From Orobanche coerulescens (lineage: Eukaryota > Streptophyta > Magnoliopsida > Lamiales > Orobanchaceae): a DNA stretch of 64,000 nucleotides. The stretch spans positions 496,001 through 560,000 of the forward strand of contig JAWKAU010000036.1 of assembly GCA_033398695.1 (NCBI GenBank). The letters are read 5' to 3'. The notes under the pieces are model-generated. The model saw only the letters and a program-made list of their open reading frames with translations. It had not been told where the DNA came from and searched no databases. Positions within the stretch are counted from its first letter, which is position 1. Each line of letters starts with the position of its first letter. A program made the position numbers and the translations under genes. This document shows positions 1 to 10,635 of this stretch, in pieces.

Positions 1-1324
1 ACATACTTGTGTACGCAGTAATTATAATAAACTTTTTACTCCTGTGTGGAGGACCAGTGGATGTAGAGGGGTTTACCTCGAGCCACTTTAAATATTGTAT
101 TATTAACCTTCACCTTTTACTGTATCATTTAACTGTGATTATTTAAGTATACACTGCACATCGAGTTGTTGTATCCACAGCAACTTACTGTATTTAAGAC
201 TTCCGCTACGCACTCAGATTTAAAATCAGTACAGCTTGTTGATTAAAATGCTTTCCAAGCTGTATCCAGTATACTTAGTGGCCAACAAGTAGCCACGTTG
301 ACAAATATTGATGTGTCTGAAGGATAACAAATGTGATGGTTAATATAAGTTCATGTGGCTAAATTTTGAACAATAGCCATGCAAAAAATTATTTGTGTGT
401 TTACAATGAATTTATAGTCGTGTTTTTTGTTTAATATACATGACTAAAAACTAAATAATAGTATTGATAATGGATAATAGTGTGTCAAATTGATAACAAT
501 CGTCACGGATTCAAACATGCATGTGACAATAAGTTCTACAACAGTCACATGTATAAATACATTATGTGACCATAATACATTTACAACTATGGTTTAAGTA
601 ATTCTCAGTGTCTATAATACAAACAATAGTCACACACAACAATTTTTAAGTGTCTAAATAATAAAATAGGTCATACGGAAAACAAATTATTGTAGTCTTA
701 AAGTTAATATTGGTCACAGTTACAAACACTTTTGTGTCTTTAAATCAAATATAGTCATTGTTTATTAGATTTTCTATTTCGAAAAAAATATAAAATAGTC
801 ACACTTACAAGTATTTGTATGTCTGAAAGATAGCAACGGTCATGGTAAATAACATGTATGTGGCTGTAAGTTATATGATAACCATAGTTTAAAAAAATTA
901 TGTGCCTTTAAAATACTTTTGGCCATTGTTTGATTAATTCTATATCTTTAAAAGATAGGCAATAGTCATAATAAATACATATTATTGTGACTAAATAATA
1001 GCAAGCGCCACTTTAAAAATAAATTCATGTGGCTAGTGGGTGAACAATGGTCACTAAAAAAAATAAAATTGTGTCTAGAAAGGGTTTACGGCCACAATAT
1101 AAGATAAAATGCACGATTACAAGAACAAAATTTTTTACCCAATAGCCACGATTTTATGCTACGGGTACAGTTTTTCAGTTGATACAACCACTTAATTTTA
1201 ATGTAGCCGTATGTTGCCTAAAATGACACGACCTTTGGTCACACTTCAATGAAAAAAATATATGTGACTAAAGGTATATGGTCACATTTTTTTTTTGTGA
1301 CCATTGCTCATTTTTGTACTAGTG
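1..1324. mobile_element. CACTA (En/Spm-type) DNA transposon, one end
   Basis: The right end reads TACTAGTG at 1317-1324, so the reverse complement begins CACTAGTA, the terminal signature of CACTA transposons. Bases 276-1324 are AT-rich and hold many short GTCAC/GTGAC/GTGGC-type motifs in both orientations, as expected of CACTA subterminal arrays bound by the element's own protein. Bases 1-275 are AT-rich and show no convincing coding sequence; they are probably element interior. The flank at 1325 is copia protease coding sequence, so the element jumped into copia-1. A 3-bp target duplication (TTC, 1325-1327) is predicted, but the other end lies outside the window. Orientation and transposase content cannot be judged. 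Confidence 0.75.
276..1324. repeat. CACTA subterminal repeat array and terminal repeat
   Basis: Roughly two dozen degenerate copies of a GTCAC/GTGAC core occur every 30-60 bp, alternating in orientation, for example near 541, 566, 613, 713, 800, 1000, 1050, 1238, 1265, 1281 and 1297. The terminal copies at 1281-1301 form a short inverted pair around a T tract. The outermost 20 bases of the inverted repeat, read inward, are CACTAGTACAAAAATGAGCA. Confidence 0.7.
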
Positions 1325-2391
1325 TTCTTATTCCCTGTCATGTGCCTTGAGCATCCAGAATCTACAAACCATTCTTCATCTCCAATAGTTGAATTTAAGG
1401 AGATATGGTAGTAGTCCTTCCACCTTTTCTGCAATCAATAAAGCAGAGATTTAGGTACCTAAATCTGTGTGGGTCCTCGGGTGTTAGTGGGCTTCTTGGA
1501 TGAGACCATTTGTTAAATCTTTGGGGTTTCCGCACCTATTTATTTTGAAAACTTGGATAACCTTGAGGTTTCCATTTGCCTATCCCATTTTGGAATCTGT
1601 TTTTAGGGAGTTTTTGGTCATAGTTGGCATAGTGTTATGACTGCTGCTTCTGCCTTGGTCATTGCCTAGTCTCTTGTCTAGTTGGTTGCCTGGTAAACCT
1701 TGGCTGCTACCTAAACCTTTGACTTGGCTGCTGACTATTTTGAAATATGGGTTTATATGTAGGCTCAAGAGTCTGGACAATTGTTTCTCCCTTGATAAAA
1801 CTGGTTTTTGAACTAGAGGGAGTGTTGGGGTCATATCCAAGGCCTGATCTGGAATAAAGTAACCTCTTGTTCATACATAATTCATCCAAGGTTATAGATA
1901 CCTTTAGAGATGTCATCTCTTTAGCTTGTGTACTATTTAACTGTTTCAACTTGGATAGCTCAGTTTTGATATGAGCGAGTGCAGCTGATTTTTCACTATT
2001 TAAAACAGTCAGCTTATGGATATCAGTTGTAGTATTTTCAGCTGAGTTTTTCAAAGTGTTTTCAGATCATTTTTTCAAGCTCAACTATAACATTTTTAAA
2101 TTTTGCTGACTCTTGGCTGAGCTTGTCAAAATCATTTTTCAGTTGGACTTTCTCATTCTTTAGCTATGCATTCTCGGCAGTCTGGTGAGAAGATTTAAGG
2201 GTATCAAAATCTTTTAGTAACTGATTTACAGATTCATGTAGATTCATATCTTCAGACATGTCAGAGCTAAAACCCTATGTAGTTTGAGGTTTGGAAGTTA
2301 CCTCTTCATCAGCTAGATTGGTCATCAGACAGTTGTATTCATCATCATCATCATCATAGAAGAATCCACTACTTGATTCTACTCATTCTTG
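1325..2391 (-). pseudogene. Copia-1 gag tail and aspartic protease, broken
   Basis: Bases 1325-1380 on the minus strand encode WFVDSGCSRHMTG, the copia retropepsin active site (Asp-Ser-Gly) that cuts the polyprotein. Upstream, 1707-2054 encodes a Lys/Glu/Ser-rich stretch rich in Leu heptads (KLTVLNSEK, LSKLKQLNS) that should form a coiled coil. It is followed by a Gln/Arg-rich basic linker. Several frame changes and stops separate the pieces (around 2060, 1705 and 1490), so it cannot give one polyprotein. The protease is then truncated by the CACTA end a few codons after the active site. Confidence 0.8.
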
Positions 2392-2394
2392 AAT

Positions 2395-3399
2395 CTAATC
2401 TTCAATTATGAGAGCTTTGCTTTTGTCCTCATCTCTGCCCATATTTTTCTTGTATTCATCCTTCTTGAGTTCTGGGAAGTCAATCTGAATGTGTCCGGTT
2501 TTGTGGCAGTTGTAGCATTGCACCTTCCACTTGCCAGCTTTTTGATTCCTTCTTGGATTTTCTTTGAAGTTCTTCTGTATTTGGAATAATTCTTCCTGAA
2601 GTTGTTGAACCTCTGCATGATGAAAGCCATTTCTTCCCCCAAAATCTAGAGGATTTGGATGATTAACTTCAGATAGGGTCTTTGCAGAGGATTCAGCTGC
2701 AAATATTATTCCCTTTTCAGCTGGTTCATTAGATGATGAACTGGGCAGCTCGAACTCATATGCCTTCAGATCAGAAAATAGCTCCGGTATCTTTATCTTG
2801 TTGAGATCCTTTGACTCTGTCATGGCCACAACCTTCATACTCTATTCAGGATTGAGAGATCTTAAAACTTTTAGGGCCATCTCCCTGTTGCCATTAGTCT
2901 TTCCAAGGGAGTTTATTTCATATATGATGCCAGTGAATCTTATGTCTACTTAGTTAATTGATTCACCAATCTTCATCTTGAAGTTATCAAACTTTTGGTT
3001 GGCAATTGCAAACTTATTTTCTTTTATCAGCTCAGTTCCCTCACACATTACAGCTAATGTGTCCCAAATTTCCTTTGCATTTTTGCAATTCTTGATCTTG
3101 ACCATGGTTGCTTTGTCAAGGGTCTGGTACAGGATATCTCTGGCCCGGTTGTCTAGATTGGCCAACTTTATTTCTTCAGGGGCCATCTCGGTTCTCTTCT
3201 TTGGAATCTTCTCAGGCTTCCCAACTGCAATCTCCTCAGGTGAGTTGTCCTTCTCAAAGATGAAAGGACCATCTTCAATGATGAACCACATGTCGTCATG
3301 GATGGATGATAAGTGTGCCTGCATTCTTATCTTCCATAGGTCATATTCATCAACAAAGAATACAGGTAATCTAGAGTGCATGTGTTGCATGTGTTCCAT
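2395..3399 (-). pseudogene. Copia-1 gag (capsid) with degenerate zinc knuckle
   Basis: Translation starts at the ATG at 3397-3399 (MEHMQHMHSRLPV), shortly after the primer site. The region around VDEYDLWKIRMQAHL matches the N-terminal part of the copia gag domain that packs element RNA. A later segment (KVLRSLNPE, MTESKDLNKIKIPEL) matches the C-terminal half. One frame runs throughout but has in-frame stops at about 2950 and 2860. The zinc knuckle CYNCHKTGHIQIDF keeps the first Cys pair and the His, but the last Cys is replaced by Phe, so RNA binding by this copy is doubtful. Confidence 0.85.
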
Positions 3400-3466
3400 T
3401 CTAAATGAGAGATTAATATATATGCTTAGATATATGGATCTAGTTCTATAAAAACTGAACCAACCT

Positions 3467-3477
3467 CTCTGATACCA
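3467..3477 (-). other. Copia-1 primer-binding site
   Basis: The minus strand reads TGGTATCAGAG, the plant initiator-Met-tRNA complement that primes minus-strand DNA synthesis. It lies two bases from the LTR edge at 3480. Confidence 0.85.
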
Positions 3478-3479
3478 CT

Positions 3480-3521
3480 TGTAGGTCACAAGTCATCACG
3501 AATAAGTCTAGGGGGTGAATA
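3480..3521 (-). repeat. Copia-1 5' LTR, left fragment
   Basis: The LTR edge abuts the primer site. The fragment ends in GAATA, the target site of gypsy-1, and continues at 12871 with the same five bases. The sequence around AGTCTAGGGGGTGAATAGACTT (joined across the insertion) recurs in the related copia-2 LTR at about 43873, which proves the two pieces belong together. Confidence 0.85.
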
Positions 3522-3896
3522 TGTAACACCCCAATTCACAAATGGGACATTACACGCCGTAGAACCCTCTTGAGGTCTACCAGGCTAACACATGACACAT
3601 AACCACAATGAAAACCCCAAAAGATGCACTCAAAGGTAAATAGGGCCGTGGCCTCGGCCAAATCATTTCAACGGAGTACATAAAACATAAAGTAAATATC
3701 AATTCGATGCCCACGCAGGGGACTTAAACCAAGTTCAAGAATAAACAGTTTAATTCCAATACTCGACATAAGCAAAACCAAACATAGAAATAAACAAAAC
3801 AGACTCGAGCCACTATCATCAAGCCATCCCGTCCTTCGCGTGCCCCGTGCCTCGCTCTCCTCCTCTCTCCTGCAGACTAAAATGCATAAGACGCAT

Positions 3897-3940
3897 TTCC
3901 CCCATTTAAGGGGTTAGCATTCGAATAGCTAGTGCAAGTA
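3897..3940 (-). other. Conserved paired stem-loop block in gypsy-1 LTR
   Basis: On the plus strand CCCCC (3899-3903), a six-base loop and GGGG (3910-3913) form one stem. TAGCATTCGAATAGCTA (3915-3931) can fold as a second, and CTAGTGCAAGTA follows. The same arrangement with different stem bases occurs in three other LTR families here. The second gypsy-1 copy is at 11011-11055. It would be transcribed from the minus strand, 3' of the TATA box. Confidence 0.55.
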
Positions 3941-4091
3941 CACAATTACACCACATTATATACAAAATACGGTTTTACACAATCATCTCAAACATAAGTC
4001 ATTTGCCACATATATATTCCGGAATACTACATTGGCAATCTCATCAATTTCCAATCATCACCATATCACAAAATCACAACTGGTATCCCGT

Positions 4092-4302
4092 GGCCGTACC
4101 CCTTAGTATCGACCCCCAGACATCCCGTCGAACACTCCGGGTGGGATACCACTTCCGCGGCCGTACCCCTTAGTATCGACCCCCAGACATCCCGTCGGAC
4201 ACTCCGGGTGGAATTTCAATCACACACGCACACAAGTTCCCTTCCGCGGCCGTACCCCTTAGTATCGACCCCCAGACATCCCGTCGGACACTCCGGGTGG
4301 AA
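4092..4302 (-). repeat. Gypsy-1 LTR tandem module, 3 copies
   Basis: Three copies of a roughly 52-bp GC-rich unit begin at 4092, 4159 and 4248 (GGCCGTACCCCTTAG ... CCCGTCGG ... GGGTGGA), separated by 15-37 bp AT-richer spacers. The same three copies are in the other LTR at 11207-11408, where two have small losses. Confidence 0.85.
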
Positions 4303-4956
4303 GGAACACATCTCACGCACCCAAAAATCACCATTCATCATTCATTTCGAAAATCACAATATACATAACGAAATGTAATGCATGTACTTGCCTTGAATGA
4401 AACGAAACGAAGAAAACGACGACGGAATAGGTTTTGGTCCGAACAATCCTCCCAAATCCAATCCTAACACAATAACGGTATACACAAGTCTCAATAATGC
4501 GGAAAGGTAAGAATTAATCCTAATTCTACCCATTGGTACAATTCATCGGACACTAAGAGCGCATAAGGAAATGAAATCGGTCAATGGTAGAACAACGGGA
4601 TTTCATCCCAATCAAGAACAAGAAAACCAAGGGTCACGAGTATACTATCTAATCTAACAACATCATCGGCTAATTCGGATTAAAACACAAGATTACCACC
4701 AAACCCTCCCCAAAATCATACTAGGGTTAAAGGAATTCTTACCTCTTGAAGAATCAAGCACTCAAATCCGAAAACCACGTGTTAGATCCGCAATCCGAGC
4801 CACCCGATCGAAAAGAGAGGAAGAAATCTACACAAATAAGTGGTGTATGGAGGAACTCTCCCTCTCAAGACTCTCTCTCTCTCGCACGGTTGAAGAAGGG
4901 GGAGGAAATGGGCGATTCTCGCTGAATAAGAAGCAGATATAGCGCTGACCGCTCCG

Positions 4957-5280
4957 TGTGCCGCGGCTCAGCTAAACTGTGCCGCGGCGCAGAGCCAAAA
5001 ATTATGCCCAGTGGTCGGCTGACCGCTCGTTGTGCCGCGGCTCATCTGAAGTGTGCCGCGGCTCAGACTCGGCATGTGCCGCAGATCGCTGGACCGTGCC
5101 GCGACGCGCAGCTGATCGATTTTGGCCGCTTGTCACACGGTGTGCCGCGGCCCGACAAGTGTGCCGCGGCACCGACTGTGAAGCCGCGGCAAGACAATCC
5201 TTGTGCCGCACACCAGCAGCTTTGTTTAGGCAACAATCGGGCGACGTGTGTGCCGCGGCTCACAATTCTTGTGCCGCGGC
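4957..5280 (-). promoter_or_regulatory. Gypsy-1 LTR palindrome cluster upstream of TATA
   Basis: At least nine exact CCGCGG cores, mostly as GTGCCGCGGC plus variants, lie within 325 bp, immediately upstream (sense direction) of the TATA-like CGCTATATC at about 4944-4936. Position suggests a U3 enhancer. CG density also makes it a target for cytosine methylation. The partner cluster is at 12061-12375. Confidence 0.6.
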
Positions 5281-5780
5281 CCACACCCCCTCGGGTCCCA
5301 AAATGACGAAAAATGATCCTAAGGAGAATAAAAGCAACAGGGATCGATATTTGGGCAACAATAACACGAAATGGAAGTACGGAACCCAAAACGATCTGCG
5401 ATACACAACCAAAGTCGGATAAGGGACAAATTCCCTAAACTTCTAGGAAATTACAAAAACGGCCCAAACAACCGAAAAGTCACGACACAACGTCGGATTA
5501 ACAATCCGAAACTCGCAACATGCTCTACATAAGCATACGAACTCATGGAAGTAAGAAAACGACGAAATCGAACGAATTTAACGAGAAACGAATACACAAG
5601 CGACAGAATATAACACGAGGTGAAATTACGTAAAAACATTATCAAGACCCGTCTAAACGGAAAAACTCCAAGAATAAAATAGGTTCAGAATTACAAAACA
5701 GTGTCAGGCGAGTTGTCCGAAACGAATATGCACCAAAAAAAAAGAAATTACCAAGGATAGAAAACGCGGATATTACATTA

Positions 5781-5790
5781 TCTCCCCCTA
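5781..5790 (-). other. Gypsy-1 polypurine tract
   Basis: The minus strand reads TAGGGGGAGA three bases from the 3' LTR edge, the plus-strand DNA primer position. Confidence 0.8.
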
Positions 5791-5812
5791 AAAATAAGTT
5801 TCGTCCCGAAAC

Positions 5813-6949
5813 TTACAATACGAATAACTCGGGGTATCTCGACCTCATACTCTCCTCTGTTTCCCACGTGGCCTCCTCGGATCCATGTCTCGACCACTGC
5901 ACTTTGACCAAAGGGATGGTTTTGTGCCTGAGTTGCTTAACTCGACGCTCTAAGATCTGAATCGGCCTCTCCTCGAAGGTAATGTCGGGCCCCAAATCGA
6001 TCTCTCCAAAATCAATAATATGGCTAGGGTCCGATACGTACTTCCTAAGCTGGGAAACATGAAACACGTTATGCACGTGGCTCAGGGACGGCGGCAAGCC
6101 TAACCGATACGCGAGTTCTCCAACTCTATCTAAAATCTCAAACGGCCCGATAAATCTCGGACTAAGTTTACCCTTCCGACCGAAGCGGTAAACTCCCCGT
6201 GTCGGCGACACCTTAAGCAAGACGTGATCCCCCACCTCAAACTCCAACGGTCGGCGACGTGTATCGGCATAAGACTTCTGCCGACTCTGGGCCGTGAGCA
6301 ATCTACCACGAATCAGGGTAATCTTCTCCCTCGTCTCAACTATCAGATCGGGCTCGGTACCGATTAGTTCGGACGTATCATCCCAACACAACGGTGATCT
6401 GCACCTCCTTCCATACAACGCTTCGAATGGTGCCATTTTGATCGAGGCATGCCAACTATTGTTATACGTGAACTCGATCAATGGCAAGTGTGTCTCCCAA
6501 TCATCCTTCCAATCTAAGGCACAGGCTCTCAACATATCTTCTAGTGTCTGAATCGTCCGCTCAGATTGTCCGTCTGTCTGAGGGTGGTAGGATGTACTAA
6601 GTCTCAACTCGGTCCCCAAAGCTCTGTGAACGGCCTGCCAAAAATGTGATATGAATCGGCCATCACGATCCGAAACAATGCTCTTAGGGGTCCCATGCAA
6701 TCTCACTATTTCCGCAACAAACACTCGTGCAAGCCTCTCCGGCCCCCAAGTGTCCTTTATACTTAGAAAATGAGCTGATTTGGTTAGTCGATCCACAACG
6801 ACCCAAATCATGTTCATTCCCGTCCGAGTCTTGGGCATATTGGTAATGAAATCCATAGAAATATCCTCCCATTTCCACTCCGGGATAGGAAGTGGTCGTA
6901 ATGCCTCGCGGTCGCCGATGCTCAATCTTAACTCGTTGATGTCAAACAC
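5813..6949 (-). CDS. Gypsy-1 integrase core and chromodomain-like tail
   Basis: An open stretch of 378 codons encodes the DDE integrase that inserts element cDNA into chromatin. Counting from the first Met of the stretch, catalytic residues are Asp33 (MDFITN), Asp94 (VSDRDGRF) and Glu130 (QSERTIQT), with the canonical 35-residue gap between the last two. A GPF/Y-type module follows (FIGPFEILDRVGELAYRL), then a C-terminal chromodomain-like segment (VQWSRHG, EATWE, about 320-378) that probably steers integration to marked chromatin. The real polyprotein starts upstream: the HHCC zinc domain at about 6950-7066 is frameshifted away. All catalytic residues are intact. Confidence 0.9.
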   Translation of the reverse strand: MFDINELRLSIGDREALRPLPIPEWKWEDISMDFITNMPKTRTGMNMIWVVVDRLTKSAHFLSIKDTWGPERLARVFVAEIVRLHGTPKSIVSDRDGRFISHFWQAVHRALGTELRLSTSYHPQTDGQSERTIQTLEDMLRACALDWKDDWETHLPLIEFTYNNSWHASIKMAPFEALYGRRCRSPLCWDDTSELIGTEPDLIVETREKITLIRGRLLTAQSRQKSYADTRRRPLEFEVGDHVLLKVSPTRGVYRFGRKGKLSPRFIGPFEILDRVGELAYRLGLPPSLSHVHNVFHVSQLRKYVSDPSHIIDFGEIDLGPDITFEERPIQILERRVKQLRHKTIPLVKVQWSRHGSEEATWETEESMRSRYPELFVL

Positions 6950-7066
6950 TTCGCCACGAACTCGCTAACATCCATCTTCAAATTACTCCACCGCAGTTAC
7001 TCCTCACGTCCTTGTACATTTTACTCGTACCGTGGTGTATGGAGTAGGGCGTGGTATGAGCTTCGC

Positions 7067-8212
7067 TCAAGATCTTCTCGTCTCACCAATATCACATGGT
7101 ACACAAAGTCCGCGAAACCTCAAAACTCCATCATCGTGAACCACAAATCCAGGGGCTTTCCCTTTCCTCACATCCTCCCTCAGCTGAACCAAAAACGGAT
7201 CGTCATATTGCTTCGCCTTGATGTCATCGGTCAAGGACGAAGTGATCTCTAATGCACATAACTGGCCCTGAACTCTCTGAACCCAAACCTCAATATTCTG
7301 ACGGATGAAATCTCGCTGGATCTTACTCTGCGGTGTAAGTACCTCTAACATCTGCAAAGCCATCGGTTTTCTGCTCAACGCATCAGCCACTACGTTGGCC
7401 TTACCAGGATGGTAAAGTATCTCGAGGTCGTAATCTTTAATTAACTCTAACCACCTACGCTGTCTCATGTTCAACTCTTTCTGGCTGAAGATGTACTTCA
7501 AACTCTTGTGATCCGTAAAAATCTTACATGATGACCCATAGAGGTAGTGCCTCCAGATTTTTAAGGCGAAAACGACCGCAGCTAACTCCAAATCGTGCGT
7601 GGGGTAGTTTACTTCATAAGGTTTCAATTGGCGGGACGCATAAGCGATCACTCTGTCTCTCTGCATCAAAACACACCCTAGACCAAGGCCCGAAGCATCA
7701 CTATACACTACGAAGTCCTCGTTTCCCTGAGGCAATGCTAAAACGGGCGCGGTAGTCAGACGTCTCTTTAACTCGTCAAAGCTGTCCTGCCTGTCTGCAG
7801 TCCACTCGAACTTCTGAGTTTTCTGGAGTAACTGAGCGAGTGGTCTAGCGATCTTAGAAAATCCCTCAACGAATCTGCGGTAATAGCCGGCGAGACCCAG
7901 AAAACTCCTTACCTCCTTCACATTCTTAGGCGGCTCCCAAGCCATCACTGCCTCTATCTTCTGTGGATCTACCCGAACTCCCTCTGCTGAAATCACGTGC
8001 CCGAGGAACGTCACTTCCTCGAGCCAAAACTCACACTTAGAGAACTTCGCACAACCGCCAGTCCTCAAAGTGTCTAATACAATTCGGAGATGTAAGGCGT
8101 GATCCCGACTCCGTGAATAGATAAGAATATCGTCGATAAAAACGACTACGAATTTGTCCAGATACTCAATAAAAACCTTGTTCATCAACCGCATGAACAT
8201 CTGCTGGGGCAT
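7067..8212 (-). CDS. Gypsy-1 reverse transcriptase (C-terminal half) and RNase H
   Basis: 381 open codons. The RT active-site box reads FIDD at residues 25-28 of the stretch. The connection ([24 protein letters not shown]) is followed by RNase H with Asp172 (VVYSDAS), Glu209 (THDLELAAV), Asp234 (FTDHKSL) and Asp277 (VVADALSRK), all four metal ligands present. The frame is lost at 8212 near the APAVFM-type motif by a small insertion relative to gypsy-2, and at 7067 before the integrase zinc domain. Confidence 0.9.
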   Translation of the reverse strand: MPQQMFMRLMNKVFIEYLDKFVVVFIDDILIYSRSRDHALHLRIVLDTLRTGGCAKFSKCEFWLEEVTFLGHVISAEGVRVDPQKIEAVMAWEPPKNVKEVRSFLGLAGYYRRFVEGFSKIARPLAQLLQKTQKFEWTADRQDSFDELKRRLTTAPVLALPQGNEDFVVYSDASGLGLGCVLMQRDRVIAYASRQLKPYEVNYPTHDLELAAVVFALKIWRHYLYGSSCKIFTDHKSLKYIFSQKELNMRQRRWLELIKDYDLEILYHPGKANVVADALSRKPMALQMLEVLTPQSKIQRDFIRQNIEVWVQRVQGQLCALEITSSLTDDIKAKQYDDPFLVQLREDVRKGKAPGFVVHDDGVLRFRGLCVPCDIGETRRS

Positions 8213-8296
8213 TAGTTAGCCCGAAAGGCATAACCACAAACTCGTAATGGCCATATCTCGTCCGGAAGGCGGCTTTAACATCGACGTCCCGAATTC

Positions 8297-9139
8297 TCAA
8301 TTGGTAGTAGCCCGACCGCAAATCAATCTTGAAAAGACTGTCGCCCGAAGCCGATCAAACAAATCGTCAATCCCGGGCAAAGGGTATTTATTTTTGATGG
8401 TCACTTGTTTAATTCTCGATAATCGATGCATAAACGGCGACCCATCTTTCTTCTTAACGAAAAGTACGGGCGCACCCCAAGGCGATGCGCTCGGTCGAAT
8501 ATACCCTTTATCTAACAATTCTCCCAACTGGTTCTTCAACTCTAACATCTCCGACGGTGCCATACGATACGGTGCTCGAGAAATAGGAATGCATTCGGCT
8601 CTAGATCGATAGGAAACTCCACCTCTCGCCGTGGTGGTAATCCCGCAAGTCGTGCGGGAAGACATCGGATACTCACTAACAACTGGAATTGACGACATGT
8701 CAACTCCACCATCTTCCGCCTTCAGAGCATAGCACCAGTAGCCGACACAGCCCTGGTTCAGAAGTTTCATCGCCTTCAAGGCGCTAATCACGCTCCCCGA
8801 TCTACCCGGCTTACAACCGACGAGAGTATGCTCGGTGCCATCCTCGGCCACGATCGAGATAGTACGAGTCCGATAGTTCATGATAGCACCGTGACGCTCT
8901 AACCAATCGTCCCCGAGGATTAAATCCTCTCCCTTAAGGTCGATAACGATGAGGTTCGAGGGCCAATCTCGGCTCCCGATCCTCACGGGGCAATCCCTAA
9001 CTTCCCGGTCCCCAACCATGCGATCCCCGCTAGGCGTACCCACCACAAACGGTTCACACTCAAACAAGCAGCTAAAGCCAATACGATTCACACAATCCGA
9101 CGCAATAAAGGAATGGGTAGCACCCGAATCGAAAAGCAC
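8297..9139 (-). CDS. Gypsy-1 aspartic protease and N-terminal RT
   Basis: 280 open codons. [11 protein letters not shown] at residues 2-12 is the retropepsin active site (Asp4). The protease continues to about residue 140 ([16 protein letters not shown]). A linker leads into RT at [12 protein letters not shown], with [22 protein letters not shown] as the first RT block. Past about residue 235 the sequence departs from related RTs (CIDYRELN is missing), so small indels break the frame around 8400-8440 and again before 8297. Confidence 0.88.
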   Translation of the reverse strand: MLFDSGATHSFIASDCVNRIGFSCLFECEPFVVGTPSGDRMVGDREVRDCPVRIGSRDWPSNLIVIDLKGEDLILGDDWLERHGAIMNYRTRTISIVAEDGTEHTLVGCKPGRSGSVISALKAMKLLNQGCVGYWCYALKAEDGGVDMSSIPVVSEYPMSSRTTCGITTTARGGVSYRSRAECIPISRAPYRMAPSEMLELKNQLGELLDKGYIRPSASPWGAPVLFVKKKDGSPFMHRLSRIKQVTIKNKYPLPGIDDLFDRLRATVFSRLICGRATTN

Positions 9140-9141
9140 TA

Positions 9142-10377
9142 AACCGGATGAGTAAGGATCCGAGTGGTACTGACGCTACCGAATGTCCGCCTCCTCGTGC
9201 GCCTCATCCGATATGGTCGGGGTGAATCAACCCGAGCTCGAGGCCGCGCGGCGATCCGGTGTCCCCGACCTCTACCGCGACCGAACCTGCGGAAACTGAG
9301 TAGCCGGAGTATTATGATCCCTCCGATCGGTAGTGGTAGTCGGAACTCTAGCGACCCTGGTGGCTCTCTCACAATGAGCGCCCGATGCCTTGGCCCGCCC
9401 GCAAGTGAAGCAAGGAACGGAGGAAAAGGACAATCCTTCATCAAATGCTCATCTCAAGCTGCTTAAAACAAACCACAGGACCCGAAGCGACGGATCGAAT
9501 CGAACGGTTACCCCGAGATCCACCGGCCTGATGGAACGGCCTCTTCCCGGTATGGGAGCAGTAACGAGACCTCGAAAATCGACCACCCTTCCTGGCCGAG
9601 AATCCACCTAGTCTTCGCTTCTTAGCTTCCGAAACCGACTCGATTCCGAACCGCCATCTCGATCGCTGTGGCGCGATCTCGGTATTCTTTCAAAGTGGCA
9701 CACATGAGCGGTGCCATACTCGCCTAATATGCGGCTTCATGCGCATATTGAAGTAACGGATTTTATCGGCCTCCGACCTCACACGATCTCTCACGAAACC
9801 CAACCGCCGATTGTAAGTAATGATGGCTCGAGAAATAGGCACGTCCCGAGGTGTAGCGGTGAAGAACTCCACAATTCGCGCTCCTTGATCGGGCGGCGGA
9901 CAATACTGCTTCCATGGCGCCTTTGAATTCCTCCCAAGTAGCTCGACGGTCTCTCGGGCACAACGGCCTCCCACCATTCCGCAGCCTTCCTTATCCAGGA
10001 GGTACTGGGCAATATGTACCTCCTCGTCTTCGTGACAAGCTACGGCATCGAAGGTCTGGACAACCGAAAGAGCCAATTCTCCCAACCGAGGAGTCGAGGA
10101 TCCGGAGAAACGAGGAGGGTGCATCTTCGTCACCGTCTCAAGCCACTTACTAGCCTCCTCTTCCGTGTCGGGGGCGGATTCAAGCGTCCACCCCGAGCTA
10201 TCCGAGTAAGTTGGGCTACCAAGCTGGCACGGCCGTAGCCGGCGTCGGCATTATTACCCGACGGCACCGAGTGAGAGGCCGAGTCCGCGGAGGACCGAGA
10301 GAGTGAGCCCTCCTCATTATCGCACCCCGACCACGGCCTCGGCCGTCCCTAGCCGGTCTACCACGACCTCTCAACAT
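9142..10377 (-). pseudogene. Gypsy-1 gag, many frameshifts
   Basis: Gag probably starts at the ATG at 10375-10377 (MLRGRGRPARDGRGRGRG). Pieces in three frames match gag: RPPRFSG-like and TFDAVACHEDEEVHIAQYLLDKE near 10100-9990, AAEWWEAVVPERP near 9985-9940, ATWEEFKGAMEAV near 9940-9900, and ITYNRRLGFVRDRVRSEADKIRYF near 9830-9750. A remnant zinc knuckle (HLMKDCP) lies near 9430-9450 and an Arg/Gly-rich region near 9200-9330. At least six frame changes occur in 1.2 kb of GC-rich sequence, although the LTRs look young, so some indels may be assembly errors. Confidence 0.8.
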
Positions 10378-10635
10378 ACTGAAGGAAAGTAAGAAAAGGA
10401 CAAGATCAGAAAGATTCACAATTCACAAAGTTGGTAACACAAGTCACGATTCCGAACAGCGCAAGAAAACGAATTACAGATGTATAAGAGTTCAAGGAGA
10501 CTTACAGCCACGGGTCGCACGAAAAGACGGTAGCATGATGATATTAGGCTCAATGACTGACTCTAGTGACGCAACTGACAGACCCAAAATTCACCGACAG
10601 CCTAGGTATTCAAAACCTGTCTCTGATACCATAAA
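10378..10635 (-). other. Gypsy-1 leader with primer-binding site
   Basis: The untranslated leader lies between the 5' LTR and gag. The minus strand at 10631-10621 reads TGGTATCAGAG, the initiator-Met-tRNA primer site, four bases from the LTR. The rest shows nothing recognisable. Confidence 0.8.

Larger units (their letters stand above)
1325..3479 (-). mobile_element. Copia-1 internal region (Ty1/copia, SIRE-like), 5' part
   Basis: On the minus strand this runs from the primer-binding site at 3467-3477 through gag, a zinc knuckle, a coiled-coil gag tail and the start of protease, where the CACTA element cuts it at 1325. Integrase, reverse transcriptase and the 3' LTR must lie beyond the window start. 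The long heptad-rich gag tail ending in a phrase like RLLYSRSGLGY before the protease is typical of SIRE/Maximus-like plant copia elements; this clade assignment is inference. Confidence 0.8.
3522..5777 (-). repeat. Gypsy-1 3' LTR
   Basis: 2256 bp; pairs with 10636-12870. In the sense direction (right to left) it has a cluster of CCGCGG palindromes (5280-4957), a TATA-like box at about 4945-4934, a tandem 52-bp module in the transcribed part (4302-4092), a paired stem-loop block (3940-3897) and the end GTGTTACA. The short reading frames over the palindromes are composition artefacts. Confidence 0.95.

Noticed and set aside
4956..5422. Several overlapping Cys/Arg/Ala-rich frames on both strands (also 12078-12522)
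   Set aside because: They come from the CCGCGG palindrome cluster; frames differ between the two LTRs and have no homology.
7528..7755. Plus-strand frame opposite gypsy-1 RNase H, and similar antisense frames at 32117-32419, 34323-34958 and 2978-3451
   Set aside because: Shadows of the minus-strand polyprotein genes, with no independent features.
5813..9139. Possible endogenous pararetrovirus
   Set aside because: LTRs with target duplications, an integrase and a chromodomain-like tail identify Ty3/gypsy; no movement-protein or coat-type region is present.
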